From Mesorhizobium_B sp964242945 (lineage in GTDB: Bacteria > Pseudomonadota > Alphaproteobacteria > Rhizobiales > Rhizobiaceae): a stretch of DNA of 64,000 nucleotides. This document shows, piece by piece, positions 1 through 8,869 of the stretch. Position 1 is the stretch's first letter, and each line of letters opens with the position of its first letter. The notes under the pieces are model-generated. The model saw only the letters and a program-made list of their open reading frames with translations. It was not told where the DNA came from and made no database searches. The position numbers and the translations under genes were made by a program. The stretch is taken from assembly GCA_964242945.1 (NCBI GenBank), contig CAXTCF010000001.1, positions 16,916 to 80,915 on the forward strand, given 5' to 3'.

Positions 1-1
1 G

Positions 2-1189
2 TATGCGATCGAGAAGCGCGTGAAGGAGTACATGATCGCGTTCCTGCTCCTGGAAACGCTGATGATCGGCGTCTTCTGCGCGCTGGACGTGGTGCTGTTC
101 TACGTCTTCTTCGAGGCCGGCCTGATCCCGATGTTCATCATCATCGGCGTCTGGGGCGGCAAGCGCCGGGTCTATGCGTCGTTCAAGTTCTTCCTCTACA
201 CGCTGCTCGGCTCCGTGCTGATGCTGCTCGCCATCATGGCGATGTATTTCCAGGCGGGCACGACGGACATCCCGACCCTGCTGGCGCACGACTTCCCCGC
301 CAACATGCAGACCTGGCTCTTCCTGGCTTTCTTCGCCTCCTTCGCGGTGAAGATGCCGATGTGGCCGGTCCACACCTGGCTGCCCGACGCGCATGTGGAG
401 GCGCCGACGGCCGGCTCGGTGATCCTGGCGGGCATCCTCCTGAAGATGGGCGGCTACGGTTTCCTGCGCTTTTCCCTGCCGATGTTCCCGCTCGCGTCCG
501 AGTTCTTCGCGCCCTACGTCTTCACGCTTTCGGTGGTGGCGATCATCTACACCTCGCTGGTCGCGCTGATGCAGGAGGACATCAAGAAGCTGATCGCCTA
601 CTCTTCGGTCGCCCATATGGGTTTCGTGACGATGGGCATCTTCGCGTTGAACTCGGCCGGCATCCAGGGCGCGCTGTTCCTGATGCTCTCGCACGGGCTG
701 GTGTCCGGCGCGCTGTTCCTTTGCGTCGGCGTTGTCTATGACCGCATGCACACCCGCGAGATCGCAGCCTATGGCGGGCTCGTGAACAACATGCCGAAAT
801 ACGCCGTGGCATTCCTGATCCTCACCATGGCGAATGTCGGCCTGCCCGGCACCTCCGGCTTCGTCGGCGAGTTCCTGTCGCTGATGGGAGCGTTCCAGGC
901 GAATACCTGGGTGGCGTTCTTTGCGACGACGGGTGTGATCCTGTCCGCTGCCTACGCGCTCTGGCTCTACCGCAAGGTGATCTTCGGGGCGTTGACGAAG
1001 GACAGCCTGAAGGGGCTGCTCGATCTCAGCCCGCGCGAGAAGGTCGTGCTCTACCCTCTGGTGGCCTTGGTGATCTTCTTCGGCATCTACCCCGCGCCGG
1101 TGTTCGATGTGACGACCGCTTCGGTCAACGCCCTGTTGAACGACGTGACGGCGTCGATCGGCTCGGCGCAGACCGCCTCGGCAAATTGA
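2..1189 (+). CDS. nuoM: NADH-quinone oxidoreductase subunit M (5' end outside window)
   Basis: NuoM is an antiporter-like, proton-pumping membrane subunit of respiratory complex I in the inner membrane. The frame is open from base 2, so the gene begins before the window. About 395 residues are visible against roughly 500 in the family, so only the N-terminal helices are missing. The segment is almost entirely hydrophobic helices and contains the conserved stretches KMPMWPVHTWLPDAHVEAPT and QEDIKKLIAYSSVAHMGF, typical of the Mrp/NuoLMN family with its functional lysines and histidines. It is followed after 18 bases by nuoN, as in nuo operons, with a strong ribosome site between them. Confidence 0.97.
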   Translation, partial: YAIEKRVKEYMIAFLLLETLMIGVFCALDVVLFYVFFEAGLIPMFIIIGVWGGKRRVYASFKFFLYTLLGSVLMLLAIMAMYFQAGTTDIPTLLAHDFPANMQTWLFLAFFASFAVKMPMWPVHTWLPDAHVEAPTAGSVILAGILLKMGGYGFLRFSLPMFPLASEFFAPYVFTLSVVAIIYTSLVALMQEDIKKLIAYSSVAHMGFVTMGIFALNSAGIQGALFLMLSHGLVSGALFLCVGVVYDRMHTREIAAYGGLVNNMPKYAVAFLILTMANVGLPGTSGFVGEFLSLMGAFQANTWVAFFATTGVILSAAYALWLYRKVIFGALTKDSLKGLLDLSPREKVVLYPLVALVIFFGIYPAPVFDVTTASVNALLNDVTASIGSAQTASAN

Positions 1190-1207
1190 CGGAGGCGGGG
1201 AGCAACC

Positions 1208-2641
1208 ATGCCTGATCTGAATGCAAGCTTCTCGCTTTCCGCACCGGAAATCGCTTTGGCGGTCATCGCCATGGGCCTGCTGATGGTCGGCGTGTTCCTG
1301 GGCGAGCGGGCGCGGACGCTTGTGACCGCGCTTGCCGTGGTCGGCTTGGTCGTCGTTGCCTTCTGGGCTGCGTTCTGGAGCCATGACGGCGTGGGTTTCG
1401 GCGGCCTTTTCGTCAATGATGCGTTTGGCCGCTTCGCGAAGTTCCTGGCGCTGCTCGGTTCCGCCGTGACGCTGATGATGTCGGTCGGCTACGCTCGGCG
1501 GGAAAAGTTCGACAGCTTCGAATATCCCGTGCTGATCGTGCTCTGCACGCTCGGCATGATGCTGATGATCTCCGCCGGCGACATGCTGGCGCTCTATCTC
1601 GGCCTGGAACTGCAATCGCTCTCCATCTACGTGCTCGCTGCCTTCAACCGGGACAGCCTGCGCTCCACCGAAGCCGGCCTGAAATACTTCGTACTGGGGG
1701 CGCTATCGTCGGGCATGCTGCTCTACGGCATCTCCATCGCTTATGGCTACACCGGCAATACCGGCTTCGGCGCGATCGCCGCCGCTCTGGCCGGCGAGGG
1801 GCGGCAGCTTGGTCTGGTGTTCGGCTTGGTGTTCGTTCTGGCCGGACTGGCTTTCAAGATCTCGGCCGTGCCTTTCCACATGTGGACACCGGACGTCTAT
1901 GAGGGCGCGCCGACGCCGGTCACTGCCTTCCTGGCTTCCGCGCCCAAGATGGCTGCGATCGCGCTCACCACGCGCGTCGCCGTCGATGCCTTCCAGCCAA
2001 TCGTCGCGGACTGGCGCCAGATCATCGTCTTCGTTGCCGTTGCCTCCATGGCGCTCGGATCGTTTGCCGCCATCGGGCAGCGCAACATCAAGCGGCTGAT
2101 GGCCTATTCCTCGATCGGCCATATGGGCTTTGTTCTCGTCGGCTTGGCGGCGAACAGCCAGAACGGCGTGCGCGGGGTGGCGCTCTACATGGCGATCTAT
2201 CTCGTCATGACGCTGGGCACCTTCGCCTTCATCCTCTCGATGCGCCGTGCCACCGGCAACGTCGAGCAGGTGGACGACCTGTCCGGCCTCGCCTCCACGA
2301 ACCCGATCATGGCGACGATCATGACGATCCTGATGTTCTCGCTGGCAGGCATTCCGCCGCTCGCAGGCTTCTGGGCGAAGTGGTATGTGTTCCTCGCCGC
2401 GATCGACGCCCACCTCTACGGGCTGGCCGTGATCGGCGTGCTGACCTCCGTGGTGGGCGCGTACTACTATCTGCGCATCATCAAGATCATGTGGTTCGAT
2501 GAGCCGGTCGGCGGCTTCCTGCCCATGCCGATCGAATTGCGCACCGTGCTCGGCGGGTCGGGCGCGTTCATCCTGCTCTACATCTTCTTTGCCGGCCCGA
2601 TCGGGCGCGTCGCGCAGGCTGCCGCGGCGCCTTTCTTCTGA
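1208..2641 (+). CDS. nuoN: NADH-quinone oxidoreductase subunit N
   Basis: NuoN is the last antiporter-like membrane subunit of complex I and takes part in proton translocation. The 477-residue protein has the usual length and about 14 hydrophobic helices. It carries the family blocks LGLELQSLSIYVLAAF, FKISAVPFHMWTPDVYEGAP and NIKRLMAYSSIGHMGF. The ATG is preceded by a purine-rich GGAGGCGGGGAG ribosome site. It closes the nuo operon. birA begins only five bases after its stop, so biotin ligase is probably co-transcribed, a common alphaproteobacterial arrangement. Confidence 0.98.
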   Translation: MPDLNASFSLSAPEIALAVIAMGLLMVGVFLGERARTLVTALAVVGLVVVAFWAAFWSHDGVGFGGLFVNDAFGRFAKFLALLGSAVTLMMSVGYARREKFDSFEYPVLIVLCTLGMMLMISAGDMLALYLGLELQSLSIYVLAAFNRDSLRSTEAGLKYFVLGALSSGMLLYGISIAYGYTGNTGFGAIAAALAGEGRQLGLVFGLVFVLAGLAFKISAVPFHMWTPDVYEGAPTPVTAFLASAPKMAAIALTTRVAVDAFQPIVADWRQIIVFVAVASMALGSFAAIGQRNIKRLMAYSSIGHMGFVLVGLAANSQNGVRGVALYMAIYLVMTLGTFAFILSMRRATGNVEQVDDLSGLASTNPIMATIMTILMFSLAGIPPLAGFWAKWYVFLAAIDAHLYGLAVIGVLTSVVGAYYYLRIIKIMWFDEPVGGFLPMPIELRTVLGGSGAFILLYIFFAGPIGRVAQAAAAPFF

Positions 2642-2646
2642 GCGGC

Positions 2647-3468
2647 ATGGGATTTTCACTCCCGCCGGCGGCAGAGGCTGCCGGCTACCGGCTCGAAGGG
2701 CACGACACGGTCGGCTCCACCAATGCGCTGGCGCTGCGCCGCGCCGCGGCGGGCGATGCCGGCAACCTCTGGATAGCGGCGCTGGCTCAGGATAGCGGGC
2801 GCGGCCGGCGCGGCCGGGCGTGGTTCTCGCCGCATGGGAACCTCGCAGCGACGCTCCTGGTGAAACTCCGCGAGCCCCGCTTCGCCGCAACCCTCGGTTT
2901 CGTAGCGGGCCTGTCGTTGGCGGAAGCCTTGCAGAACCTCCTTCCGGCGTCACGGCTTCACATGGCGGCGGATGCCGGGTCTGGCGCGGCGGGAGAGTTC
3001 CGGTTGAAGTGGCCCAACGACATCCTGGCAGGAGGGGCGAAGCTCGCCGGCATCCTGCTGGAATCGGCTCCGCTTGGCGATGCTTCGCTCGCCGTGGCGG
3101 TGGGGATCGGCGTCAATGTCGTCGGCCACCCGGACGATCTGCCCTATCCCGCAACTTCGCTGCGGAAGCTCGGCTCGCCGGTTTCGGCCGAAGAGCTGTT
3201 CCAGGCGCTTGCCGACTGCTGGGCTGCCAACGCGGCCGTCTGGGACGAGGGCAGGGGCATCGATGCGATCCGTCTGCGCTGGCTTCAGCACGCCGCCGGC
3301 TTAGGCGCAGAGGCCGCGGTGCGGCTTGAGGACGAGGTGGTCCGCGGCATCTTCGAAACAATCGATGCGGATTGCCGTTTCGTGCTCCGGATGCGGGACG
3401 GCTCGCTCAAGCGCATCGCGGCCGGCGATGTTCATTTCGGCGTCGTGGCCTCAGCAGGCGCGGCGTAG
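2647..3468 (+). CDS. birA: biotin--[acetyl-CoA-carboxylase] ligase
   Basis: This enzyme activates biotin with ATP and attaches it to the biotin carboxyl carrier protein of acetyl-CoA carboxylase and to other biotin enzymes. The 273-residue protein has the catalytic core only: the substrate motif GHDTVGSTNALAL, the adenylate loop GRGRRGRAWFSPHGN, and LKWPNDILAGGAKLAGILLE. An N-terminal winged-helix DNA-binding domain, as in E. coli BirA, is absent, so it should not act as a repressor. It sits between nuoN and rnj with very short gaps, in the same transcription direction. Confidence 0.95.
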   Translation: MGFSLPPAAEAAGYRLEGHDTVGSTNALALRRAAAGDAGNLWIAALAQDSGRGRRGRAWFSPHGNLAATLLVKLREPRFAATLGFVAGLSLAEALQNLLPASRLHMAADAGSGAAGEFRLKWPNDILAGGAKLAGILLESAPLGDASLAVAVGIGVNVVGHPDDLPYPATSLRKLGSPVSAEELFQALADCWAANAAVWDEGRGIDAIRLRWLQHAAGLGAEAAVRLEDEVVRGIFETIDADCRFVLRMRDGSLKRIAAGDVHFGVVASAGAA

Positions 3469-3486
3469 AGTGCAAGGAGTTTAGCC

Positions 3487-5154
3487 ATGGCAGCGGCAGA
3501 AGCCGAACTGGTCTTTGTCCCGCTTGGCGGCGTCGGCGAGATCGGCATGAACCTCGCCTGTTACGGCTACGGACCGCCGGGCGCCCGCGAGTGGATCGTA
3601 GTGGATGTCGGCGTCAGCTTTCCCGATGCCTCCATGCCCGGCGTCGATCTTGTCATGCCCGACACGCGCTTCATCGAGGCGCAGGGCAAAGCCCTGAAGG
3701 GCATCGTCATCACGCATGCGCATGAGGACCACTATGGCGCGCTGGCCGATCTCTGGCCGCGGCTCGGCGTTCCCGTTTGGATGACGGCTTTCACGGCCGG
3801 ACTGCTGGAAGCAAAGCGGATGGGCGAACCGGGTGCGCCGGCGATCCCCATCAACCTGTTCAAGGCCGGTGACAAATTCACGGTGGGGCCGTTCGGCATC
3901 GAAGCCATTCCCGTCGCGCACTCGATCCCTGAGCCGATGTCGCTGGCGCTCGTCGTGCCGCTCGGAACCGTGATCCACACCGGCGACTGGCGTATCGACC
4001 TGCATCCTGAGATCGGCCCGCCGCTGGACGAGGGCCGCTTCCGGGCGCTCGGCGATGCCGGCGTCGCCGCGCTGATCTGCGACTCCACCAACGCCATGCG
4101 CGAGGGCGAGTCGCCTTCCGAGCAGGCGGTGGGGCAGGGCCTGCGCGACGTGATCGCGAAAGCGCCGGGCCGCGTCGCCATCACCACCTTCTCCTCCAAT
4201 GTCGGGCGCATCCGCTCGATCATCGAGGCGGCGCGCGACAACGGCCGCCAGGTGCTGGTGCTCGGCCGCTCGCTGCGCCGCGTCATCGATGTCGCGACCG
4301 GGATGGGCTATATGGAAGGCCTGCCTGAACTGCTCAGCGAGAGCGACTACGGCTACATCCCGCGCGAAAACCTCGTGGTGATCTGCACGGGCAGCCAGGG
4401 CGAGCCGCGTGCAGCACTTGCAAAACTCTCGCGCGACGAGATGAAGTCGGCCGCACTTTCCCCTGGCGACACGGTGGTGTTCTCCTCGCGGCTGATCCCC
4501 GGCAACGAGAAGCCCGTGCTCGAAATCAAGAACGGGCTCATCGACCGCGGCGTCCGCATCGTGGAAGACACCGACGCGCTGGTCCATTCCTCCGGCCACG
4601 CGCGCCGGGGCGAGTTGCGACAGATGTATGGCTGGGTTCGGCCGCGGCTTTCCGTTCCCGTTCACGGCGAAGCGGCGCATCTTCGCGCCCATGCAGAGCT
4701 TGCGCGCTCGCTGAATGTCCCCGAAGTGGCGGACGTTCGCGACGGCGACGTGCTCCGCATCCTGCCCGGACCCGCCGCGGTGATCGAGCGTGTGCCGGTC
4801 GGCCGCCTCTTCAAGGACGGCAGAATCGTCGGCAATGAGGAGGAGACCGGCATTCTCGACCGCCGCCGCTTGTCTTTCGCAGGGCATGTCGTGCTCAACA
4901 TGGTGCTCGACGACAAGTTCGAACTGGCCGGCGATCCCGACATCGTGCCGGTCGGCCTGCCTGAAAAGGATCGCCGCGGCGAACTGGTGGAAGATGTCAT
5001 GCTGGAAGCGGCAGTGGGCGCCTTCGACAGCATCCCGCGCCAGCGGCGCAAGGATCTCGATCTCGTTTCCGATGCCGTCCGCCGGGCGGTGCGCGCCGCG
5101 GCGAACGAGGCTTGGGGCAAGAAGCCGCTCGTCACGGTGTTCGTCACGCGCTGA
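3487..5154 (+). CDS. rnj: ribonuclease J
   Basis: RNase J is a zinc-dependent endo- and 5'-exoribonuclease that matures rRNA and degrades mRNA; rhizobia use it alongside RNase E. The 555-residue protein shows the metallo-beta-lactamase motif THAHEDHYGAL near residue 80, the metal-site segment HTGDWRID, the beta-CASP block (TTFSSNVGRI, VICTGSQGEPRAAL) and the C-terminal SGHARRGELRQMYGWVRP. The length matches the family. An AGGAG ribosome site lies close to the ATG. mce follows after seven bases. Confidence 0.97.
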   Translation: MAAAEAELVFVPLGGVGEIGMNLACYGYGPPGAREWIVVDVGVSFPDASMPGVDLVMPDTRFIEAQGKALKGIVITHAHEDHYGALADLWPRLGVPVWMTAFTAGLLEAKRMGEPGAPAIPINLFKAGDKFTVGPFGIEAIPVAHSIPEPMSLALVVPLGTVIHTGDWRIDLHPEIGPPLDEGRFRALGDAGVAALICDSTNAMREGESPSEQAVGQGLRDVIAKAPGRVAITTFSSNVGRIRSIIEAARDNGRQVLVLGRSLRRVIDVATGMGYMEGLPELLSESDYGYIPRENLVVICTGSQGEPRAALAKLSRDEMKSAALSPGDTVVFSSRLIPGNEKPVLEIKNGLIDRGVRIVEDTDALVHSSGHARRGELRQMYGWVRPRLSVPVHGEAAHLRAHAELARSLNVPEVADVRDGDVLRILPGPAAVIERVPVGRLFKDGRIVGNEEETGILDRRRLSFAGHVVLNMVLDDKFELAGDPDIVPVGLPEKDRRGELVEDVMLEAAVGAFDSIPRQRRKDLDLVSDAVRRAVRAAANEAWGKKPLVTVFVTR

Positions 5155-5161
5155 CGTCACG

Positions 5162-5566
5162 ATGCTCGGCCGCCTCAACCACGTCGCCATCGCAGTACCC
5201 GACTTGGTGCAGGCGGCCGCGCTTTACCGCGACACGCTCGGCGCCACGGTGAGCGCGCCGCAGGCTCTGCCGGACCACGGCGTCACGGTCGTGTTCGTGG
5301 AGTTGCCGAATACCAAGGTGGAACTGCTGGAGCCGCTGGGGGAGGGTTCCCCGATCGGAACCTTTCTGGCGCGCAACCCGGCTGGCGGCATGCACCACGT
5401 CTGCTACGAAGTGAAAGACGTCCGGCTTGCACGTGACCGGCTGCTGGCGGCGGGCGCACGCGTGCTTGGCTCCGGCGAGCCGAAACGCGGCGCGCACGGC
5501 AAGCCGGTGCTTTTTCTCCACCCGAAGGATTTTACCGGAGTGCTAATCGAGTTGGAGGAAGCGTAG
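5162..5566 (+). CDS. mce: methylmalonyl-CoA epimerase
   Basis: The enzyme interconverts (2R)- and (2S)-methylmalonyl-CoA in the propionyl-CoA to succinyl-CoA route. The protein is 134 residues, the normal size, and consists of two glyoxalase/VOC modules. Metal-ligand motifs are visible: NHVAIAVPDL at the start, a central KVELLEPLGEGSPIGTFL, GGMHHVCYEV with a histidine ligand, and the final GVLIELEE glutamate. The gene lies seven bases after rnj and three bases before the DUF1467 gene, in the same direction. No methylmalonyl-CoA mutase gene is in the window. Confidence 0.93.
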   Translation: MLGRLNHVAIAVPDLVQAAALYRDTLGATVSAPQALPDHGVTVVFVELPNTKVELLEPLGEGSPIGTFLARNPAGGMHHVCYEVKDVRLARDRLLAAGARVLGSGEPKRGAHGKPVLFLHPKDFTGVLIELEEA

Positions 5567-5569
5567 GGC

Positions 5570-5839
5570 ATGGGCCTCGTCACCTTCCTCGCCTTGAGCT
5601 TCATCGTCTGGTGGACGGTGATATTCGCCACTCTGCCTTTCAGCCTGCGCACGCAGGACGACGAGAAAGACATCGTGCTGGGCACAACCTCAAGCGCGCC
5701 GCGCGGCTCTCACATGCGGCGCACGGCGCTGCGCACGACGGTCGTCACGCTCGTCGTCATGGGCGTGCTCTATCTCATCGTGAATGTGTGGGGATTGGGA
5801 TTTGACGATCTGCCGAATTTCCTCCCGGAGTTCCGGTAG
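5570..5839 (+). CDS. DUF1467 family membrane protein
   Basis: This is an 89-residue inner-membrane protein with two predicted helices: residues about 4-24 (FLALSFIVWWTVIFATLPFS) and about 58-78 (VVTLVVMGVLYLIVNVWGL). A short soluble loop with RTQDDEKDIVLGTTSSAP lies between them. The sequence fits DUF1467, a small alphaproteobacterial family with no known function. It is three bases after mce and is the last gene of this run before a gap of about 400 bases. Function cannot be inferred beyond membrane location. Confidence 0.88.
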   Translation: MGLVTFLALSFIVWWTVIFATLPFSLRTQDDEKDIVLGTTSSAPRGSHMRRTALRTTVVTLVVMGVLYLIVNVWGLGFDDLPNFLPEFR

Positions 5840-5873
5840 GGGCGGCTCGTCAGCAACTGAGCGCATGAGCGTC

Positions 5874-5903
5874 AAAAAAAAATGCAAGGCACGAGGCCTT
5901 GCA
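5874..5903 (-). terminator. rho-independent terminator reading on the minus strand
   Basis: An 8-bp perfect stem (TGCAAGGC/GCCTTGCA, loop of five bases) is followed on the minus strand by nine consecutive U residues, which read as nine A residues at 5874-5882 on the plus strand. The orientation serves a transcript coming from the right, yet no convincing minus-strand gene lies within the 350 bases upstream. The plus-strand DUF1467 gene ends at 5839 and gains no U-tract from this hairpin. Confidence 0.75.
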
Positions 5904-6038
5904 ATACAACGCGTCGATCCGCTTCCTTGTGTCAGGCGGCAGCGAGTAACCGCGCCTGGATCGCATCCTCCCAAGACTTTGACCGCGTCGGCAGGCAGAT
6001 TGTTTTCCGCCTTTCATTTTGTGAGCCGGACCATAGCC

Positions 6039-6155
6039 ATGACGAGCGGCATTGTCACGTTAAATTTTGCACGGAAACAGGCATTTGACCGGCTTTTGCA
6101 TAGAGGGATTGCAGCATTTGCCCAAGCCGTGAGCAGAAGACAAAGCGAGGGTTAG
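6039..6155 (+). CDS. possible 38-residue small protein
   Basis: This short frame lies in the gap before proS. It encodes a basic, partly amphipathic peptide (start MTSGIVTLNFARKQAFDRLL). Its size and arginine content recall small DUF1127-like proteins, but the match is not strong enough to name it. The ribosome-binding site is weak. The same stretch may instead form part of a minus-strand transcript that ends at the terminator at 5874-5903. Coding status is uncertain. Confidence 0.25.
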   Translation: MTSGIVTLNFARKQAFDRLLHRGIAAFAQAVSRRQSEG

Positions 6156-6251
6156 CGTTGGTTTGCATCGCGCCATGAAATGGCTATGAAGCGCGGCCAG
6201 ATCACATCTCCGGGCGCCATCCGCCCTTCCATCCCGCAGAGCCGGAACACA

Positions 6252-7580
6252 ATGCGCCTTTCCAGGTATTTTCTGCCTATCCTGAAGGAAACGCCGCGCG
6301 AGGCCGAGATCGTTTCGCATCGCCTGATGCTGCGCGCCGGCATGATCCGCCAGCAGGCGGCCGGCAGCTTCACGTGGCTGCCGCTCGGCAAGCGGGTTTT
6401 GGACAAGGTCTGTCGGATCGTTCGCGAGGAGCAGAACCGCGCCGGCGCTCTCGAAATCCTGATGCCGACGATCCAGTCTGCCGATCTCTGGCGCGAGAGC
6501 GGACGCTACGAAGCCTATGGCAAGGAAATGCTGCGGCTGAAGGACCGGCACGAGCGCGACATGCTGTTCGGGCCGACCAACGAGGAGATGGTGACGGAAA
6601 TCTTTCGCGCCTATGTCCGCTCCTACCGCGACCTGCCGCTCAACCTCTACCACATTCAGTGGAAATTCCGCGACGAGGTGCGGCCCCGCTTCGGCGTGAT
6701 GCGCTCCAGAGAGTTCCTGATGAAGGATGCCTATTCGTTCGACATCGACTTCGCCGGCGCCAAGGCCGCCTATAACAGGATGTTCGTGTCGTATCTCCGC
6801 ACTTTTGCGCGGATGGGCCTCCAGGCAATCCCGATGCGCGCCGAAACGGGGCCGATCGGCGGCGACCTCAGCCACGAGTTCATCATCCTGGCCGACACCG
6901 GCGAAAGCCAGGTTTATTGCGACCGCCGCTATCTCGACCTGCCGGTGCCGAATGCCGACACGGATTTTTCGGACGATGCGGAGATCGCCGGCATCGTTTC
7001 CGACTGGACCGCTCCTTATGCGGCCACCGACGAGATGCATGATGAAGCGGCCTGGGCAGGAGTAGCCGAGGGTGAGCGGCTGGCAGCGCGCGGCATCGAG
7101 GTCGGCCACATCTTCCACTTCGGCGAAAAGTATTCGAAGCCGATGGGAGCCAAGGTCACGGGTCCGGACGGCAAGGAGCACTTCGTCTCGATGGGATCCT
7201 ACGGCATCGGGCCCTCGCGGCTGATCGCCGCGATCATCGAAGCCAGCCATGACGAAGCGGGCATCATCTGGCCGGAAAGCGTGGCGCCGTTCGATCTTGC
7301 CTTGATCAACATGAAGGTGGGTGATGCGGCTTGCGACGGCCTTTGCGAGCAGCTCTTTGCCGAGCTTTCAGCGGCGGGACGCGATGTGCTCTACGACGAC
7401 ACGGATGCGCGCGCGGGCGCCAAGTTCGCCGGCGCCGACCTGATCGGCCTGCCCTGGCAGGTGATCGTCGGTCCGCGGGGCGCAGCCGGCGGCGAGGTCG
7501 AGCTTAAGAACCGCAAGACGGGCGCGCGCGAAACGCTGCCTGCCGCAAACCTTGCCGCCCGTTTGAGCGCCTCCGCATGA
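6252..7580 (+). CDS. proS: prolyl-tRNA synthetase (short alphaproteobacterial type)
   Basis: ProRS charges tRNA-Pro with proline. The chosen ATG gives 442 residues beginning MRLSRYFLPILKETPREAEI, the standard N-terminus; an upstream in-frame ATG would add 24 residues unlike the family. Class II motifs are intact: motif 2 (FRDEVRPRFGVMRSREFLMK) and motif 3 (GSYGIGPSRLIAAI). The anticodon-binding domain fills the last 110 residues. The large editing insertion of E. coli ProRS is missing, as is usual in alphaproteobacteria. Its stop overlaps the lolC start (ATGA). Unlike the other three synthetase genes here, it shows no obvious low-GC patch. Confidence 0.96.
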   Translation: MRLSRYFLPILKETPREAEIVSHRLMLRAGMIRQQAAGSFTWLPLGKRVLDKVCRIVREEQNRAGALEILMPTIQSADLWRESGRYEAYGKEMLRLKDRHERDMLFGPTNEEMVTEIFRAYVRSYRDLPLNLYHIQWKFRDEVRPRFGVMRSREFLMKDAYSFDIDFAGAKAAYNRMFVSYLRTFARMGLQAIPMRAETGPIGGDLSHEFIILADTGESQVYCDRRYLDLPVPNADTDFSDDAEIAGIVSDWTAPYAATDEMHDEAAWAGVAEGERLAARGIEVGHIFHFGEKYSKPMGAKVTGPDGKEHFVSMGSYGIGPSRLIAAIIEASHDEAGIIWPESVAPFDLALINMKVGDAACDGLCEQLFAELSAAGRDVLYDDTDARAGAKFAGADLIGLPWQVIVGPRGAAGGEVELKNRKTGARETLPAANLAARLSASA

Positions 7581-8869
7581 GCGCGGCAGCCGGCACGTCG
7601 GGGAAGCCGGCCGGGGCCGGGCCGTTTTCCGCCTTCGAGCGCATGGTGGCTTGGCGCTACCTGCGCGCCAAGCGGAAGGAAACGGTGATCTCGGTGATCG
7701 CCACTATCTCCTTCATCGGGATCATGCTTGGGGTAGCCACCCTGATCACGGTCATGGCCGTGATGAACGGTTTTCGGGCGGAGCTGCTCACCCGCATCCT
7801 CGGCATCAACGGTCACCTGATCATGCAGCCGACGGATACGCCGCTGGATGATTACGCGGCCGTGGCCGATCGCCTGAACGGCGTGGCCGGCGTCAAATAC
7901 GCGCTCCCGCTGATCGACGGGCACGTTCTCGCATCTGGGTTCGGCGGCGCCGGCACGGGCGCGCTGGTGCGCGGCATCCGCGGCGGGGATCTCGCCAAGG
8001 TTCCGCTGGTGGCGAAGAACATCCGGCAGGGCACGCTCGACGGCTTCGATGCGAGCGAGGGTGTCGCGATCGGCACCCGCATGGCCGAAAACCTCGGTCT
8101 TTCGCTGGGCGACAGCGTCACGCTGGTCTCGCCGGACGGCGACGTGACGCCGATGTTCACGACGCCGCGCGTCAAGGCCTATCCGGTCGTGGCGATCTTC
8201 GAAGTCGGCATGTCGGAGTACGATGCGTCGATCGTCTATATGCCGCTCGCCGAGGCGCAGCTTTTCTTCAACCTGGAGAACCGGGCGCAGACGATCGAGC
8301 TGTTCGTGGACAACCCTGATGCAGTGGACGCACTGCGGCCTGCGGTGGAAGAAGCGGCACAGCGGCCGGTGTTTCTGACGGACTGGCGGCAGCGCAACCA
8401 GACCTTCTTCTCGGCCCTCCAGGTCGAGCGCAACGTGATGTTCATGATCCTGACGCTGATCGTGCTCGTCGCGGCGCTCAACATCATCTCCGGCCTCGTC
8501 ATGCTGGTGAAGGACAAGGGCCGCGACATCGCGGTGCTGCGCACGATCGGCGCCTCGCGCGGGGCGGTGATGCGCATCTTCATGATGACGGGTTCGGCGA
8601 TCGGCGTCACCGGCACGGTGGCCGGCGTCGCGCTGGGCCTGGCGCTTTGCCTCAACGTCGAGCGCATCCGCGGATTCTTCTCCTGGGTGTCCGGCACGAC
8701 GATCTTCAACCCGGAACTCTACTTCCTCAGCACGCTCCCCGCCGAGCTTGACGTGCGCGAAACCATGTCGGTCGTGATCATGGCGCTCGTCCTTTCCTTC
8801 CTCGCGACGCTGTTCCCGGCATGGAAGGCGGCGAAACTCGACCCGGTCGAAGCGCTGAGGTACGAGTAG
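7577..8869 (+). CDS. lolC: lipoprotein-releasing ABC transporter permease LolC/LolE
   Basis: This is the inner-membrane permease of the Lol system, which extracts lipoproteins for transfer to the periplasmic carrier LolA. The 430-residue protein has an N-terminal helix (about residues 35-62), a large periplasmic domain of roughly 200 residues, and three C-terminal helices. It ends with the FtsX-type signature AWKAAKLDPVEALRYE. It starts inside the proS stop codon and abuts lolD with no gap, so the two are translationally coupled. Alphaproteobacteria commonly have a single LolC/E-type protein that works as a homodimer. Confidence 0.94.
   Translation: MSAAAGTSGKPAGAGPFSAFERMVAWRYLRAKRKETVISVIATISFIGIMLGVATLITVMAVMNGFRAELLTRILGINGHLIMQPTDTPLDDYAAVADRLNGVAGVKYALPLIDGHVLASGFGGAGTGALVRGIRGGDLAKVPLVAKNIRQGTLDGFDASEGVAIGTRMAENLGLSLGDSVTLVSPDGDVTPMFTTPRVKAYPVVAIFEVGMSEYDASIVYMPLAEAQLFFNLENRAQTIELFVDNPDAVDALRPAVEEAAQRPVFLTDWRQRNQTFFSALQVERNVMFMILTLIVLVAALNIISGLVMLVKDKGRDIAVLRTIGASRGAVMRIFMMTGSAIGVTGTVAGVALGLALCLNVERIRGFFSWVSGTTIFNPELYFLSTLPAELDVRETMSVVIMALVLSFLATLFPAWKAAKLDPVEALRYE

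Noticed and set aside
3481..5190. Long open frame (569 codons) on the minus strand
   Set aside because: It lies exactly antisense to RNase J and is rich in His, Arg, Asp and Ala, as expected for the shadow frame of a high-GC gene. No family resemblance.
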